This document shows positions 8,463 through 16,385 of a stretch of DNA of 64,000 bases, in pieces. The position numbers and the translations under genes are program-made. Each line of letters starts with the position of its first letter. The stretch's first letter is position 1. The stretch covers positions 1 through 64,000 of the forward strand of contig NZ_LZTA01000099.1 of assembly GCF_001665875.1 (NCBI RefSeq). The letters run 5' to 3'. The notes below the pieces were generated by a model that saw only the letters and a program-made list of their open reading frames with translations, did no database searches and was not told the origin of the DNA. The DNA is from Mycobacterium sp. 852002-40037_SCH5390672. Lineage in GTDB: Bacteria; Actinomycetota; Actinomycetes; Mycobacteriales; Mycobacteriaceae.

Positions 8463-9080
8463 ATGGCTTCTCCCCATGTCGGACCACCTGCCGCGTCGCC
8501 TCGCGAACGCGTGCTGACCGCGGCGTATGACCTGTTCAGCCGGCGTGGCATTCACGCGGTGGGTACCGACGAGGTGATCGCACGGGCCGGTGTTGCCAGG
8601 GCGACGCTGTACCGCCATTTCGCGACCAAGGATGACCTGGTCCTGGCCGTGCTGGAGCGCCGCGAGGAGCTTTGGACCCACGGTTTGATCGAGGAGCAGT
8701 CGCGGCGGCGCGGCAACACCCCCGAGGAGCAGTTGCTGGCGATCTTCGACGTCATGCACGACTGGTTTCAGCTCAGGGATGGCTACGAGGGCTGCTCGTT
8801 CATCAACGTGCTGCTCGAGCTGGGGCCGGCGCATCCGGCCGGCCAGGCCTGCATCGGCCACATCGATCACGTCCGCGACATCGTGCGTCGCCGCGCGGTT
8901 GCGGCCGGTTTGACCGACGTCGAGGACTTCGCCTCGTCGTGGCACATCCTGATGAAGGGCTCGATCATTCTGGCCGCCGTCGGGGATCTCGACGCCGGGC
9001 TGCGCGCCCGCCGGATGGCCCGCACTTTGATCGACGAACACCGGCCGCCACTGGCGGCGGACACCGTCGAGGCCGTGTAG
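8463..9080 (+). CDS. TetR/AcrR family transcriptional regulator
   Basis: A 205-residue one-domain repressor with an N-terminal TetR helix-turn-helix (about residues 14-60; VGTDEVIARAGVARATLYRHF), followed by a helical ligand-binding domain. The size is typical. It is divergent from the STAS/GCS2 pair, and the AGACAG-type palindromes at 8366-8429 are likely operators for itself and perhaps for that pair. Its TAG stop ends exactly one base before the stop of the convergent dedA-like gene (9081). The ligand is unknown. Confidence 0.9.
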   Translation: MASPHVGPPAASPRERVLTAAYDLFSRRGIHAVGTDEVIARAGVARATLYRHFATKDDLVLAVLERREELWTHGLIEEQSRRRGNTPEEQLLAIFDVMHDWFQLRDGYEGCSFINVLLELGPAHPAGQACIGHIDHVRDIVRRRAVAAGLTDVEDFASSWHILMKGSIILAAVGDLDAGLRARRMARTLIDEHRPPLAADTVEAV

Positions 9081-9746
9081 TCAGACGGTGTCGGACGCGG
9101 TGCTGCCGGTCTTGCGGTAATGCTCGGCCTCCAATTCCGCGATCATTCGTGATGTGCGTTCCCGCAACAGGATTGCGGCGGTCAGCCCGGCCACGACGGC
9201 GATCACCAGCCCGATCCAGGAGAACCGTTCCAGCCAGCGTTCGGCGGCCATTCCGGCGAAGTACACCAGCGCGGTGGTGCCGCCCGCCCAGCAGATGGCG
9301 CCCGAGACGTTGGCGGCCAGGAATCGGGGGTAGTGCATCTTCAGCGCCCCGGCCAGCGGGCCGGCCAAAATCCGTAGCAGCGCGATGAAGCGGCCGAGGA
9401 AGACGGCCCGAACACCCCAGCGGTTGAACAGCTTTTCGGCAAGCGCGACGTGTCCGGGACCGAAGTGTTTGGGGAACCGCCGCCCGAGCCGGTCGAAAAG
9501 CGGCATGCCGAACCGGCGCCCGATCGCGTAGCCGATCGAATCGCCGATCACCGCGCCGATCACCGCCGCGATGCCGACCCCGAGCGGATTGACGGCCAGG
9601 TCATGGTGCGACGACATCAGCGCCGCGGTGACCAGCACGATCTCACCCGGTAGCGGGATGCCCAGGCTCTCGATCCCGACCACACCGCCGACCACCAGGT
9701 AGACCGCGAGCGGGGGAATCGAGTGCAGCAAGGGCGCTAGATTCAT
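9081..9746 (-). CDS. DedA family membrane protein
   Basis: A 221-residue integral membrane protein of the DedA/VTT family, thought to act as lipid flippases or proton-dependent transporters in the inner membrane. The conserved GIESLGIPLPGE segment lies near residues 24-35, the GDSIGYAIGRRFG motif follows at about 68-80, and FLGRFIALLRILAGPLAG at about 116-133 carries the conserved arginines. A charged C-terminal tail follows the last membrane segment. The GDSL hydrolase gene ends 3 bases upstream of this start, so the two form an operon. Confidence 0.9.
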   Translation of the reverse strand: MNLAPLLHSIPPLAVYLVVGGVVGIESLGIPLPGEIVLVTAALMSSHHDLAVNPLGVGIAAVIGAVIGDSIGYAIGRRFGMPLFDRLGRRFPKHFGPGHVALAEKLFNRWGVRAVFLGRFIALLRILAGPLAGALKMHYPRFLAANVSGAICWAGGTTALVYFAGMAAERWLERFSWIGLVIAVVAGLTAAILLRERTSRMIAELEAEHYRKTGSTASDTV

Positions 9747-9749
9747 GCG

Positions 9750-10592
9750 TCAAGAATGCCTGACCGACCGGGGATCCGTTGGCTTAGGTGTGCGGTTGAA
9801 TTCGCTGGGGGTGCCCAGCCCCTCCAGCCGCGGACGTTTGGGTTCGCGCCCGTCGTAGGACGAGAGGCCGCGCAGCCGCCGCCAGATCCACGGGAAGAAA
9901 CTCTCTTGTGTCCAGCGCAACTGTTCGTACGTGCCGGCCGCAAAGGAACGCTGGGCGCAATGGAGGCGACCGCGTGCCCAATCGTGGTTGCTGTCAGGCA
10001 AATTGAGGGCTTCGGCGGCCGCGGCGGCGAACAGCGCATGGCCCTTGCTGGAGGCGTGCACCCGGTCGATGGCCCAGGTGTCCAACTCGCGCATCGAGGG
10101 CGCGTTGTACAGGTCGACGAGCCGGAACCCGTAGCGATCGGCGGCCGCGCTGATCGCGCCGTTGATGCGGGCAAGCCGACCCGCCACCAGGCGTCCCAGC
10201 GGCAGGAACTGCGCGACGTTCGGGAAGGTCGTCGTCACCACCGTCGCGCCCGATTCGGCCAGCCCGGCGTAGATGTGCTCGAGGTCGGCCAGGGCGGGAC
10301 CGAACGACCGCCCCGGCTGGATGACGTCGTTCATCCCGGCGCACACGGTGATCAGATCGGGCCGCATCGCCAGTGCCTGCGGCAGCTGCTCGGTGAGCAC
10401 GTGGCCAATCCGTTTACCGCGGATCGCGAGGTTGGCGTATTGCAGGCCGGGATAGAGCGAATCGACCCTCACCGCGAGTCGGTCGGCGAATCCGAGCAGG
10501 CCGACCGTGTCGTCGCCGTCCCACAAGCCCTCGGTCTGGCTGTCACCGATGGCGACGTAACGGTGGTATCCAGCGTGAATAGCCCCGCTCAC
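9750..10592 (-). CDS. SGNH/GDSL-type hydrolase
   Basis: A 280-residue SGNH-fold esterase or lipase-like enzyme. The catalytic serine is in IGDSQTEG (Ser18 with the start used), block II/III glycine and asparagine are in CAGMNDV, and the Asp-His pair is in IDRVHAS. A longer open frame begins at 10649, but this would overlap the divergent IclR gene, so GTG 10592 is chosen because it directly precedes the fold. No signal peptide is seen, so it is probably cytosolic. The C-terminal 60 residues, rich in Trp, Arg and Pro, go beyond the basic fold. It is followed closely by the dedA-like gene. The substrate is unknown. Confidence 0.87.
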   Translation of the reverse strand: MSGAIHAGYHRYVAIGDSQTEGLWDGDDTVGLLGFADRLAVRVDSLYPGLQYANLAIRGKRIGHVLTEQLPQALAMRPDLITVCAGMNDVIQPGRSFGPALADLEHIYAGLAESGATVVTTTFPNVAQFLPLGRLVAGRLARINGAISAAADRYGFRLVDLYNAPSMRELDTWAIDRVHASSKGHALFAAAAAEALNLPDSNHDWARGRLHCAQRSFAAGTYEQLRWTQESFFPWIWRRLRGLSSYDGREPKRPRLEGLGTPSEFNRTPKPTDPRSVRHS

Positions 10593-10642
10593 GATGCCGA
10601 GAATAACCCGAAGCCGCGCCCATAACTGGTTACCGTGGGTGC

Positions 10643-11458
10643 ATGCCACACAAGCGTGAGCCGGCCGCCGAGGATGCCGCGACGGCCCCGGCCGCCGATT
10701 CGCTTGCGCCGCAGTATCCGATCGAGTCGGTCGACAATGCGCTCAAGCTGTTACTGCTGTTGGGCGAGCAGCCCCAGATCCGGTTGAGCGAGGCGACCCG
10801 CTATCTGGGCGTAGCGTCGTCGACCGCGCATCGGTTGCTGGCGATGCTGGCCTACCGCGGGTTCGTCCGGCAAGACCCGGTGTCCAAGGCGTACCTGCCC
10901 GGTCCGTCGTTGAGTGGGGTGGCATTCGCGATCTTCGGCCGCATCGACATCGCGCGATCCGCGGCGCCCGTCATGCGCAGCCTCAGTGAACAACTGCGCG
11001 AGACGGTGCACGTCGGAATGCTGGACGGGGCCAGCGTCCGATTCGTCGCCGCCGTCGAGGCGCCGGCCGCGGTGCGGGTGGCGTCGCGGCTGGGCCGCAC
11101 CATGCCGGCCCATTGCACCTCGACGGGCAAGGTCATGCTGGCCCAGCTGTCGTCACCGGAATTGCGTGCGCTGCTGCCGCGTGAGCAGCTCGAGCGCATC
11201 ACCTCGCATTCGATCGGCAGCCGTACCGAGTTGGAAGCCGAGCTTTCCGGTATCCGCGAGCGCGGCTACGCCACCAACCGGGAAGAGAGTGAGGAAGGCG
11301 TCGCTTCGGTCGCGGTACCGATCCCCACCCGTGCGCCCGGGCTGCGGCTCGCGCTCAACGCCGCCGCGCCACAAAACCGGCTGGATGCCTCGCGGTATTC
11401 GGCGGTGGCCGCGGCACTTGGGGCGGCCGCGAAGGAGATCGGCGATCAGCTCGGCTGA
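10643..11458 (+). CDS. IclR family transcriptional regulator
   Basis: A 271-residue IclR protein with an N-terminal winged helix (about 27-85; SEATRYLGVASSTAHRLL) and a C-terminal effector-binding GAF-like domain (PAHCTSTGKVMLA, EEGVASVAVPI). IclR regulators often control aromatic catabolism, and this gene converges with the dioxygenase operon, overlapping its last gene by 13 bases. It is a good candidate for the regulator of that operon, with an aromatic acid as effector, though that is inference from position. Its start lies 50 bases from the divergent GDSL hydrolase start. Confidence 0.9.
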   Translation: MPHKREPAAEDAATAPAADSLAPQYPIESVDNALKLLLLLGEQPQIRLSEATRYLGVASSTAHRLLAMLAYRGFVRQDPVSKAYLPGPSLSGVAFAIFGRIDIARSAAPVMRSLSEQLRETVHVGMLDGASVRFVAAVEAPAAVRVASRLGRTMPAHCTSTGKVMLAQLSSPELRALLPREQLERITSHSIGSRTELEAELSGIRERGYATNREESEEGVASVAVPIPTRAPGLRLALNAAAPQNRLDASRYSAVAAALGAAAKEIGDQLG

Positions 11459-12174
11459 TCTGAAAGCCGCGCCACTTCGTGCCGCCAGGCCGCCTCGTCG
11501 GTGAACGCAGATCCCAAGTCGGGCAGGTCATCCCAGTCCGCGTCGTCGATGCCACGCAAGGTGCCACCAGCCGCGCGCACCCGCAACGACATCCGGGCCA
11601 GCGCGTCGAGGCTGATCGCCTGCAGCACCGCGCGCGGCACCGTGGCGGCGGCGCTGGTGATTCCGTGCCCGCGGCAGATCACCACCGGCCGGCCGCGCAT
11701 CGCGGCCACCATTTCCTTGCCCAGGCGCGAATTGCGGATCAGCACCGCCCGTTCGTAAACGGGGACGCCGCCGCGCGCCAGCCAGGCGCCCGGAATGTCG
11801 TAGGCACCGTAAACCGGCCGGATCACGATGCCGGCCAGATCGGCGGCGACCACGTCCGGCGGGTGCAGATGCGCGACGGCCGCGTGCCGCGCATCGGCCA
11901 GCATCGTTTCAACGTGGATCGGCAGTTCGTTGGGAACGCGGTACCCGTCGAGTTCGCCTGGGGCACCGGCGGTTCCGTCGAATGTGATGAGCCGGATGTC
12001 GCTGGAACGGGTGAAGGCCACCCCGGTGTCGGTATCGCTTCGGCAGCGCACCAGCAGGTGCTCGTCGTCGACCCGCAGGCTCAGGTGGCCGAGGATGCCG
12101 TCGACCAGTCCGCGGGCCGCCGCGACGCGGCAGCCCTGCGCCACCAGAGCGCGCTGTTGCGCCAGGTCCGTCAT
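11446..12174 (-). CDS. Class II aldolase/adducin family protein, probable aromatic-acid decarboxylase
   Basis: A 242-residue class II aldolase-fold protein. Metal-binding histidines are seen in VAHLHPPD and CRGHGIT. In actinobacterial phthalate pathways a member of this family (PhtC) decarboxylates 3,4-dihydroxyphthalate to protocatechuate, and a related one serves the cumate pathway. Its place as last gene of a dioxygenase operon next to pcaHGB supports a decarboxylase role. The ATG at 12174 overlaps the stop of the upstream SDR by 4 nt (ATGA), indicating translational coupling. Its end overlaps the convergent IclR gene by 13 bases. Sugar aldolase activity is the less likely alternative. Confidence 0.82.
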   Translation of the reverse strand: MTDLAQQRALVAQGCRVAAARGLVDGILGHLSLRVDDEHLLVRCRSDTDTGVAFTRSSDIRLITFDGTAGAPGELDGYRVPNELPIHVETMLADARHAAVAHLHPPDVVAADLAGIVIRPVYGAYDIPGAWLARGGVPVYERAVLIRNSRLGKEMVAAMRGRPVVICRGHGITSAAATVPRAVLQAISLDALARMSLRVRAAGGTLRGIDDADWDDLPDLGSAFTDEAAWRHEVARLSDQPS

Positions 12175-12974
12175 CGCGGCGCGCCCAGCCCGAATCCGCC
12201 GTCTGGCCGGACGGTTTCGCCGGTGATCCCGCGGGACCGTTCGGATGCCAGGAACACGTAACTCCACGCGTGGTCCTCGCCGGTGAGCGCGACGTGCAGG
12301 GGAGTGCGCGCGGCGACATCCCGCGTCCGCTCGGGGCTGTCGTCCAGGCGGGTCGCCTCGAGCCCGAGGCTGGACAGGCCGCGCAGGTCGGTGTTGAGCG
12401 TGCCGCCGGGTGCCACCCCGTTGACGCGGATCTGCGGCGCCAGTTCGTGCGCCAGCGCCGACACCAGCCCGCGCACCGCGAATTTCGACGACACGTAGAG
12501 CACACCACCGCGTCCGGGATAGAACGACGACGCGGACTCGGTCAGCACGATCGAGGACCCCGCTGAAACCCCAGCGGCCCGCAGTGCCGGGATCGCGGAT
12601 TTGACCGACTGCAGATGGCTGAGCACATTGGTGCGAAACATCTCATCGAACGCATCGGGGAGCGCGTCGGCCTCGATTTCGCCCACGCCCCGGTAGAAGT
12701 CGAAGACCCCCACACAGTTGACCAGGGTGTCCAGCCCGCCGAAGGTATCCACCGCGGCGGCCACGGCGCGGTCGTTGGCCTCGCGGGTGGTGGCGTCGCC
12801 CTCGATCACCGGCACCTGCGGCAACTGCTGGCGCAACGCGTCGCACTTGTGCGGATCACGTTCCAGCACAGCAACATTCGAGCCTTCGGCGCCGAAGGCC
12901 GCTACCACCGCCCGCCCGATCCCGGAACCGGCACCGACGACCAGGGCGCGTTTGCCCTCGAGCCAGCCGGTCAT
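12171..12974 (-). CDS. SDR, probable cis-dihydrodiol dehydrogenase
   Basis: A 267-residue classical SDR. It has TGxxxGIG in the form GAGSGIG near residue 14, an acidic residue after the second strand (LERD), NCVG, a catalytic Ser in LTESAS, and Tyr/Lys in LYVSSKFAVRG. SDRs placed after the dioxygenase subunits in such operons oxidise the cis-dihydrodiol product to a catechol with NAD. Starts and stops overlap by ATGA on both sides (12971-12974 and 12171-12174), so it is firmly inside the operon. Substrate assignment depends on the dioxygenase. Confidence 0.85.
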   Translation of the reverse strand: MTGWLEGKRALVVGAGSGIGRAVVAAFGAEGSNVAVLERDPHKCDALRQQLPQVPVIEGDATTREANDRAVAAAVDTFGGLDTLVNCVGVFDFYRGVGEIEADALPDAFDEMFRTNVLSHLQSVKSAIPALRAAGVSAGSSIVLTESASSFYPGRGGVLYVSSKFAVRGLVSALAHELAPQIRVNGVAPGGTLNTDLRGLSSLGLEATRLDDSPERTRDVAARTPLHVALTGEDHAWSYVFLASERSRGITGETVRPDGGFGLGAPR

Positions 12975-13246
12975 GGCCGGGGTTCGCTGTCGTCGGGCAG
13001 CAGCGGCGCATGGGAATTGCCGACCATGGCAGCCAGGGTCCGGGGGTTCTGCCAGGTCAATGCCTCGACCTCGAGCGCGTCCAGGGTGATCCACTGTCCG
13101 GATTTGGGTGCACTGATCAACAGCCGTGACCCATTCCGGGTGTCGACCCGGCGCACCACGACCTCGGTGAATTCGTTTGCGACGCTGATCGCTTCGCCGA
13201 CCGCGCCCTCGAGCAGCTGCTGCAGTTCATCGTCCATTGCCAGCAC
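12971..13246 (-). CDS. Small protein of the dioxygenase operon, unknown function
   Basis: A 91-residue acidic protein. It has no cysteine cluster, so it is not the missing ferredoxin. The N-terminus is strongly acidic (MDDELQQLLEGAVGEA), followed by a probable beta-rich core with VVVRRVD and SGQWITLDAL. Start is either GTG 13246 or ATG 13237; the former leaves 3 bases after the beta-subunit stop. It is coupled to the SDR by a 4-nt overlap. A role as assembly or stability factor for the dioxygenase is possible, but I have no family evidence. Confidence 0.75.
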   Translation of the reverse strand: MLAMDDELQQLLEGAVGEAISVANEFTEVVVRRVDTRNGSRLLISAPKSGQWITLDALEVEALTWQNPRTLAAMVGNSHAPLLPDDSEPRP

Positions 13247-13249
13247 CGT

Positions 13250-13789
13250 TCATAGAAACACCGCCAGGTTCTGCATCCGTAGCACCGACTCGTCGGCGAT
13301 GATCTTGCGGCGGGCCAGCTTCCAGCGATCATCGCACCAGCGCAACACGTCTTCGCGCCCGCACGACATCAGGGCGCTGTCGTTGACGTCGCCCCGGCTG
13401 CGAAACAGCAGCTCGGCCGATTCGACGATCAGGTGCGCGTCGTCGTGGCCGGTGAAGGTGCGCACGTTGGTGATGAAATGGCGCAGCCGCGACGGCGGGT
13501 CCTCGGCCCACACGTGCTCGGTGCCCATCCGCGCGACACGCTGGCTCAGCGAATACTTGTCCTCGTTGAAATGATCCATGCCGGGCCCCCTTTCCGGCGA
13601 GGTGTCGAGACTCGCGCCGCGCGCGGTCGTGACGCGGACCGGCATGACGTAGCGGACGTCGTCGGTCAACATGTCCAGCCACGGCTCATACTGCTGGGCG
13701 TCCAGCAGGTAGGCCTCGTCCACCAGGAACCGGTGTGCTTCGAGGTGCCGCGTGTCATCAAATGGCAGTGATGGCAGGGGCTTTCTCAT
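13250..13789 (-). CDS. Aromatic-ring-hydroxylating dioxygenase, beta subunit
   Basis: A 179-residue small subunit of a Rieske ring-hydroxylating oxygenase (SnoaL/NTF2-like fold). It is structural, holding the alpha3beta3 hexamer together. Typical features are the early EAHRFLVDEAYLLD helix, WLDMLTDDVRYVMPVR, and SRLRHFITNVR. The ATG at 13789 overlaps the alpha-subunit stop as ATGA, so this start is preferred over the in-frame one 30 bases upstream. The tight coupling fits equal production of the two subunits. Confidence 0.92.
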   Translation of the reverse strand: MRKPLPSLPFDDTRHLEAHRFLVDEAYLLDAQQYEPWLDMLTDDVRYVMPVRVTTARGASLDTSPERGPGMDHFNEDKYSLSQRVARMGTEHVWAEDPPSRLRHFITNVRTFTGHDDAHLIVESAELLFRSRGDVNDSALMSCGREDVLRWCDDRWKLARRKIIADESVLRMQNLAVFL

Positions 13790-15132
13790 GCCGGCACCCT
13801 CTGCAGGTAGTCGGTCCACATGTTCAGCAACGCTCGCTGATTGTGTTCGTTGTAGCCGACCTGTGCGTGTCCGGGCCCGTGGAAAGCGCTGGGCGACAAC
13901 GCCTCGATGACGGGGCGGTCATCGGCGAGCAGACCCATCCGGCTGTTCAGCAGCAGCCGTCGCGCCATGGAACCACCCGCGGTGGTGGTCAGCGACACCC
14001 AGTTCTCCACGTCATCTTGTTCGAACATGCCGGTCGACCCGAAGCACATCAAATACGCCTTGTACGAATCTTGTTTGTACTGCGGGGGAGCGGCGGAGTC
14101 CACCGCGAACCACGAGCACACTTCGGTCTCGTTCTCGCTGATCGGCTGCCACAACCTGATGGAGATGAATGGCAGCACCTGATCTTCCCGGTCATGCACC
14201 TTGGGCCAGTTGTGCACGAAGCTCAGGTTCGGAAAGCACGTCGCAGCCGAGATCATGAATCCGTCCTCGCCCACCACCCGTTGCTGTTGCGGTGTCCAGG
14301 AATCCTTGATCCGGCCGATCATCTCGTCGGGGTAGCCGACGTAGCGCATCCGCTCTTCGAAGCTGCCCGGTGGAAGTTTGTAGGTGGTTCCACCGCCGCG
14401 GTGGGCCCAGTAGGTGGCGCCGTCCTTGCGCTTCTGCGCTTTCGGCTCGCGAAAGAGCCCGATGTCGACGATCGACGCATGGGTGTGAGGCGTGTGGTAC
14501 ATGTCGCCGGCGAAATTCTCCGCGCCGATCTTCCAGTTGGCTTTGATCCGCCAGCGTTGCGGCCCCCGCACCTGGACTCCGCCGGCGCTCTGCTTGGTGT
14601 AGTAATCCAGATAGAACCTGAAGTCGCCGAGGAAGTCTTCTAGCGGTTCGGCTTTCGGATCCATGCTGATGAACAACAGGCCGTTGTAACTCGCGAAATT
14701 CGGTGCAGGCAACAGGGTTTGGTCCTTGGTGAACCCCTCGTCGCCGCCATAGGCCTCCCGGTGGAACGGTAGCCCGGTGAGTCGGCCGTCGTTGCGGTAG
14801 GTCCAGCCGTGGTAGGGGCAGCGGAAGTTGGAGGCGTTTCCCATCTCCGCGCGACAGACCTGCATTCCGCGGTGCAGGCACATATTGAACAGGGCCCGCA
14901 CGGTGCCCTGCGAGTCGCGGGTGATGATGAACGAGTCGTCGAGGACGCGGCGCACCACGTAGTCGCCGTCCTGGCCGATCTCTGATTCGTGTCCCACGAA
15001 CGTCCACGCCCGGCTGAACAGCCGTTGCTTCTCCAGCGCGAACAGTTCCCGGTCGTTGTAGATGTGCGCGGGGATCATCCCCCGGCGCACGTTCTCGAAG
15101 ACCTCGACCAATTCGCCGTGACGATCTGACAT
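13786..15132 (-). CDS. Aromatic-ring-hydroxylating dioxygenase, alpha subunit (Rieske)
   Basis: A 448-residue catalytic subunit. It adds both atoms of O2 to an aromatic ring to give a cis-dihydrodiol. The Rieske [2Fe-2S] ligands are Cys85, His87, Cys105 and His108 (CLH and CPYH). The mononuclear-iron region is NWKIGAENFAGDMYH, with bridging Asp210 and ligands His213 and His218. The third ligand is expected in EQDD (Asp373 or Asp374). The length matches the phthalate/biphenyl/cumate type. No ferredoxin or reductase gene is in the operon, so electrons must come from proteins encoded elsewhere. It is the first gene of a five-gene operon, with a 281-base regulatory region upstream. The natural substrate is not proven. 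Confidence 0.93.
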   Translation of the reverse strand: MSDRHGELVEVFENVRRGMIPAHIYNDRELFALEKQRLFSRAWTFVGHESEIGQDGDYVVRRVLDDSFIITRDSQGTVRALFNMCLHRGMQVCRAEMGNASNFRCPYHGWTYRNDGRLTGLPFHREAYGGDEGFTKDQTLLPAPNFASYNGLLFISMDPKAEPLEDFLGDFRFYLDYYTKQSAGGVQVRGPQRWRIKANWKIGAENFAGDMYHTPHTHASIVDIGLFREPKAQKRKDGATYWAHRGGGTTYKLPPGSFEERMRYVGYPDEMIGRIKDSWTPQQQRVVGEDGFMISAATCFPNLSFVHNWPKVHDREDQVLPFISIRLWQPISENETEVCSWFAVDSAAPPQYKQDSYKAYLMCFGSTGMFEQDDVENWVSLTTTAGGSMARRLLLNSRMGLLADDRPVIEALSPSAFHGPGHAQVGYNEHNQRALLNMWTDYLQRVPA

Positions 15133-15413
15133 AGCCCCTGCAATCTCTCTGTTCTACAGAAACACTCTCCGCTTAGTAGAATCTCGTAGTTGTCGGCGGC
15201 GGTCAATCACCAGGCCGCCACGTCACCAGGTTTCTACAAGAATGCTTGGTGCCAATTCACAGGTTGCACGCAATTAAAAGGCGGGGGCCCGCGGCTACGG
15301 TGGTTCACGACAGCCATTCCGCGCCAGTGAGCGCGGCGTAAACAACGGGTAATCGTTCGGTTCTGCGGAGATTAACGGTCTTTTTCCGCTGATCTGAGGA
15401 AGGAACTGGTGCC
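15133..15413. promoter_or_regulatory. Divergent regulatory region of the dioxygenase operon
   Basis: This gap lies between the dioxygenase operon (minus) and the DUF2231-Rieske gene (plus). The hexamer TTCTAC or its complement occurs three times: TTCTAC 15152-15157, GTAGAA 15176-15181 and TTCTAC 15232-15237. The first copy is part of a TTCT-AC-AGAA inverted repeat (15152-15161), only 20 bases from the dioxygenase start. Such a pattern could bind the IclR protein. GAGGAAGGA near 15398-15406 is the ribosome-binding site for the plus-strand gene. No gene is supported here. Confidence 0.4.
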
Positions 15414-16385
15414 ATGGTGGGTCGACCACGAGGGGGTCGATTGCAGCAGGTCGGATCGAAGGTTCTGGCCGCTATCGGGCGCCAGGAGTGGATTGATCGA
15501 CCGAGCTATCGGTTCGAACACCTGCTCAGCTTCGCCTACAACGGGCTGGGCGACGCCCGCAACACCGTCACCAACGCTCTCAACGGAGTCTGGCTCGGGC
15601 ACCCGGTGCACCCGCCGTTGGCGTCACTGACCAGTGGCGCCCTCGGGACGACGGTGGCGCTGGACGCGCTCAGCATCCTGCCCGGACAGCCGGCTTCCGA
15701 GGTCGTCGATGCCTCGCGATTCGCGTCGCGCGCGCTGGGGGTGGGCATCCTGGCGAGCCTCGGTTCGGCCGTCACCGGTGTCACCGACTGGCAGCACACC
15801 CACGAGGAGGAGCGCCGGGTCGGCGCTGTACACGGCCTGGTGAACGTGGCCGCCACCGTGCTGTACATGCAGTCCTGGTGGGACCGGCGCAAGGGGCGCC
15901 ACGGTCGCGGGATCGTGCTCACCGCCCTGGGTTACGGCATCACCGTCATCGGCAGCTACCTCGGTGGTGCGCTGGTCTTCGAGTCCGGGATCGGCATCGA
16001 TCAGTCGGGTCCGCGGCTGCGCACGTCCACCTGGACGCCGGTGCTGCCCGCGAGTTCGCTGAACGGCAAGCCGGTACGTGTCGAGGTCGACGGAGTGGGC
16101 CTGGTGGTCTGCCAGACCAAGCCCGGTGAGGTCGCGGCGTATGGCGAATTCTGTCCGCACCTGGCCGCACCGATGTCCGACGGCTGGATGGACCGGGGTC
16201 GGTTGGTTTGCCCCTGGCACGGTTCATGGTTCGCGGCCGAGTCCGGAGAAGTGGTGCGCGGCCCGGCGGCGGCGCCACTGCCGTGCTATGAGGCCCGATT
16301 GGTCGACGGAGTGGTCGAAGTCCGCGGCGAGCAGCAGCCCGCTCCCGGCGGCGCGGTAGGAATCGCAAAAGGAGGAGCCAATTGA
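15414..16385 (+). CDS. DUF2231 membrane protein with C-terminal Rieske domain
   Basis: A 323-residue fusion. The N-terminal part (about 45-190) is a DUF2231-type domain with four hydrophobic segments and the family's GHPVHPPLA motif. The C-terminal part (about 205-310) is a Rieske [2Fe-2S] ferredoxin domain with CPHLAAP and CPWHGSWF supplying two Cys and two His ligands. The protein is probably a membrane-anchored electron carrier. The Rieske domain could in principle serve as an electron donor, but the membrane fusion makes it an unlikely ferredoxin for the soluble dioxygenase next door. The hemerythrin gene overlaps its stop by 4 nt. Confidence 0.85.
   Translation: MVGRPRGGRLQQVGSKVLAAIGRQEWIDRPSYRFEHLLSFAYNGLGDARNTVTNALNGVWLGHPVHPPLASLTSGALGTTVALDALSILPGQPASEVVDASRFASRALGVGILASLGSAVTGVTDWQHTHEEERRVGAVHGLVNVAATVLYMQSWWDRRKGRHGRGIVLTALGYGITVIGSYLGGALVFESGIGIDQSGPRLRTSTWTPVLPASSLNGKPVRVEVDGVGLVVCQTKPGEVAAYGEFCPHLAAPMSDGWMDRGRLVCPWHGSWFAAESGEVVRGPAAAPLPCYEARLVDGVVEVRGEQQPAPGGAVGIAKGGAN
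16371..16385 (+). promoter_or_regulatory. Shine-Dalgarno and TTGA coupling junction
   Basis: GGAGGAG at 16371-16377 lies inside the end of the Rieske gene, and the sequence TTGA (16382-16385) contains both the downstream TTG start and the upstream TGA stop. The ideal spacing of five bases makes TTG 16382 the most credible start for the hemerythrin gene, and the next in-frame Met is far downstream. Confidence 0.75.

Noticed and set aside
15414-16385. The Rieske domain as the missing ferredoxin of the dioxygenase
   Set aside because: It is fused to a four-helix membrane domain and coupled to a hemerythrin. It is also transcribed away from the dioxygenase operon. A soluble ferredoxin from elsewhere is more likely.
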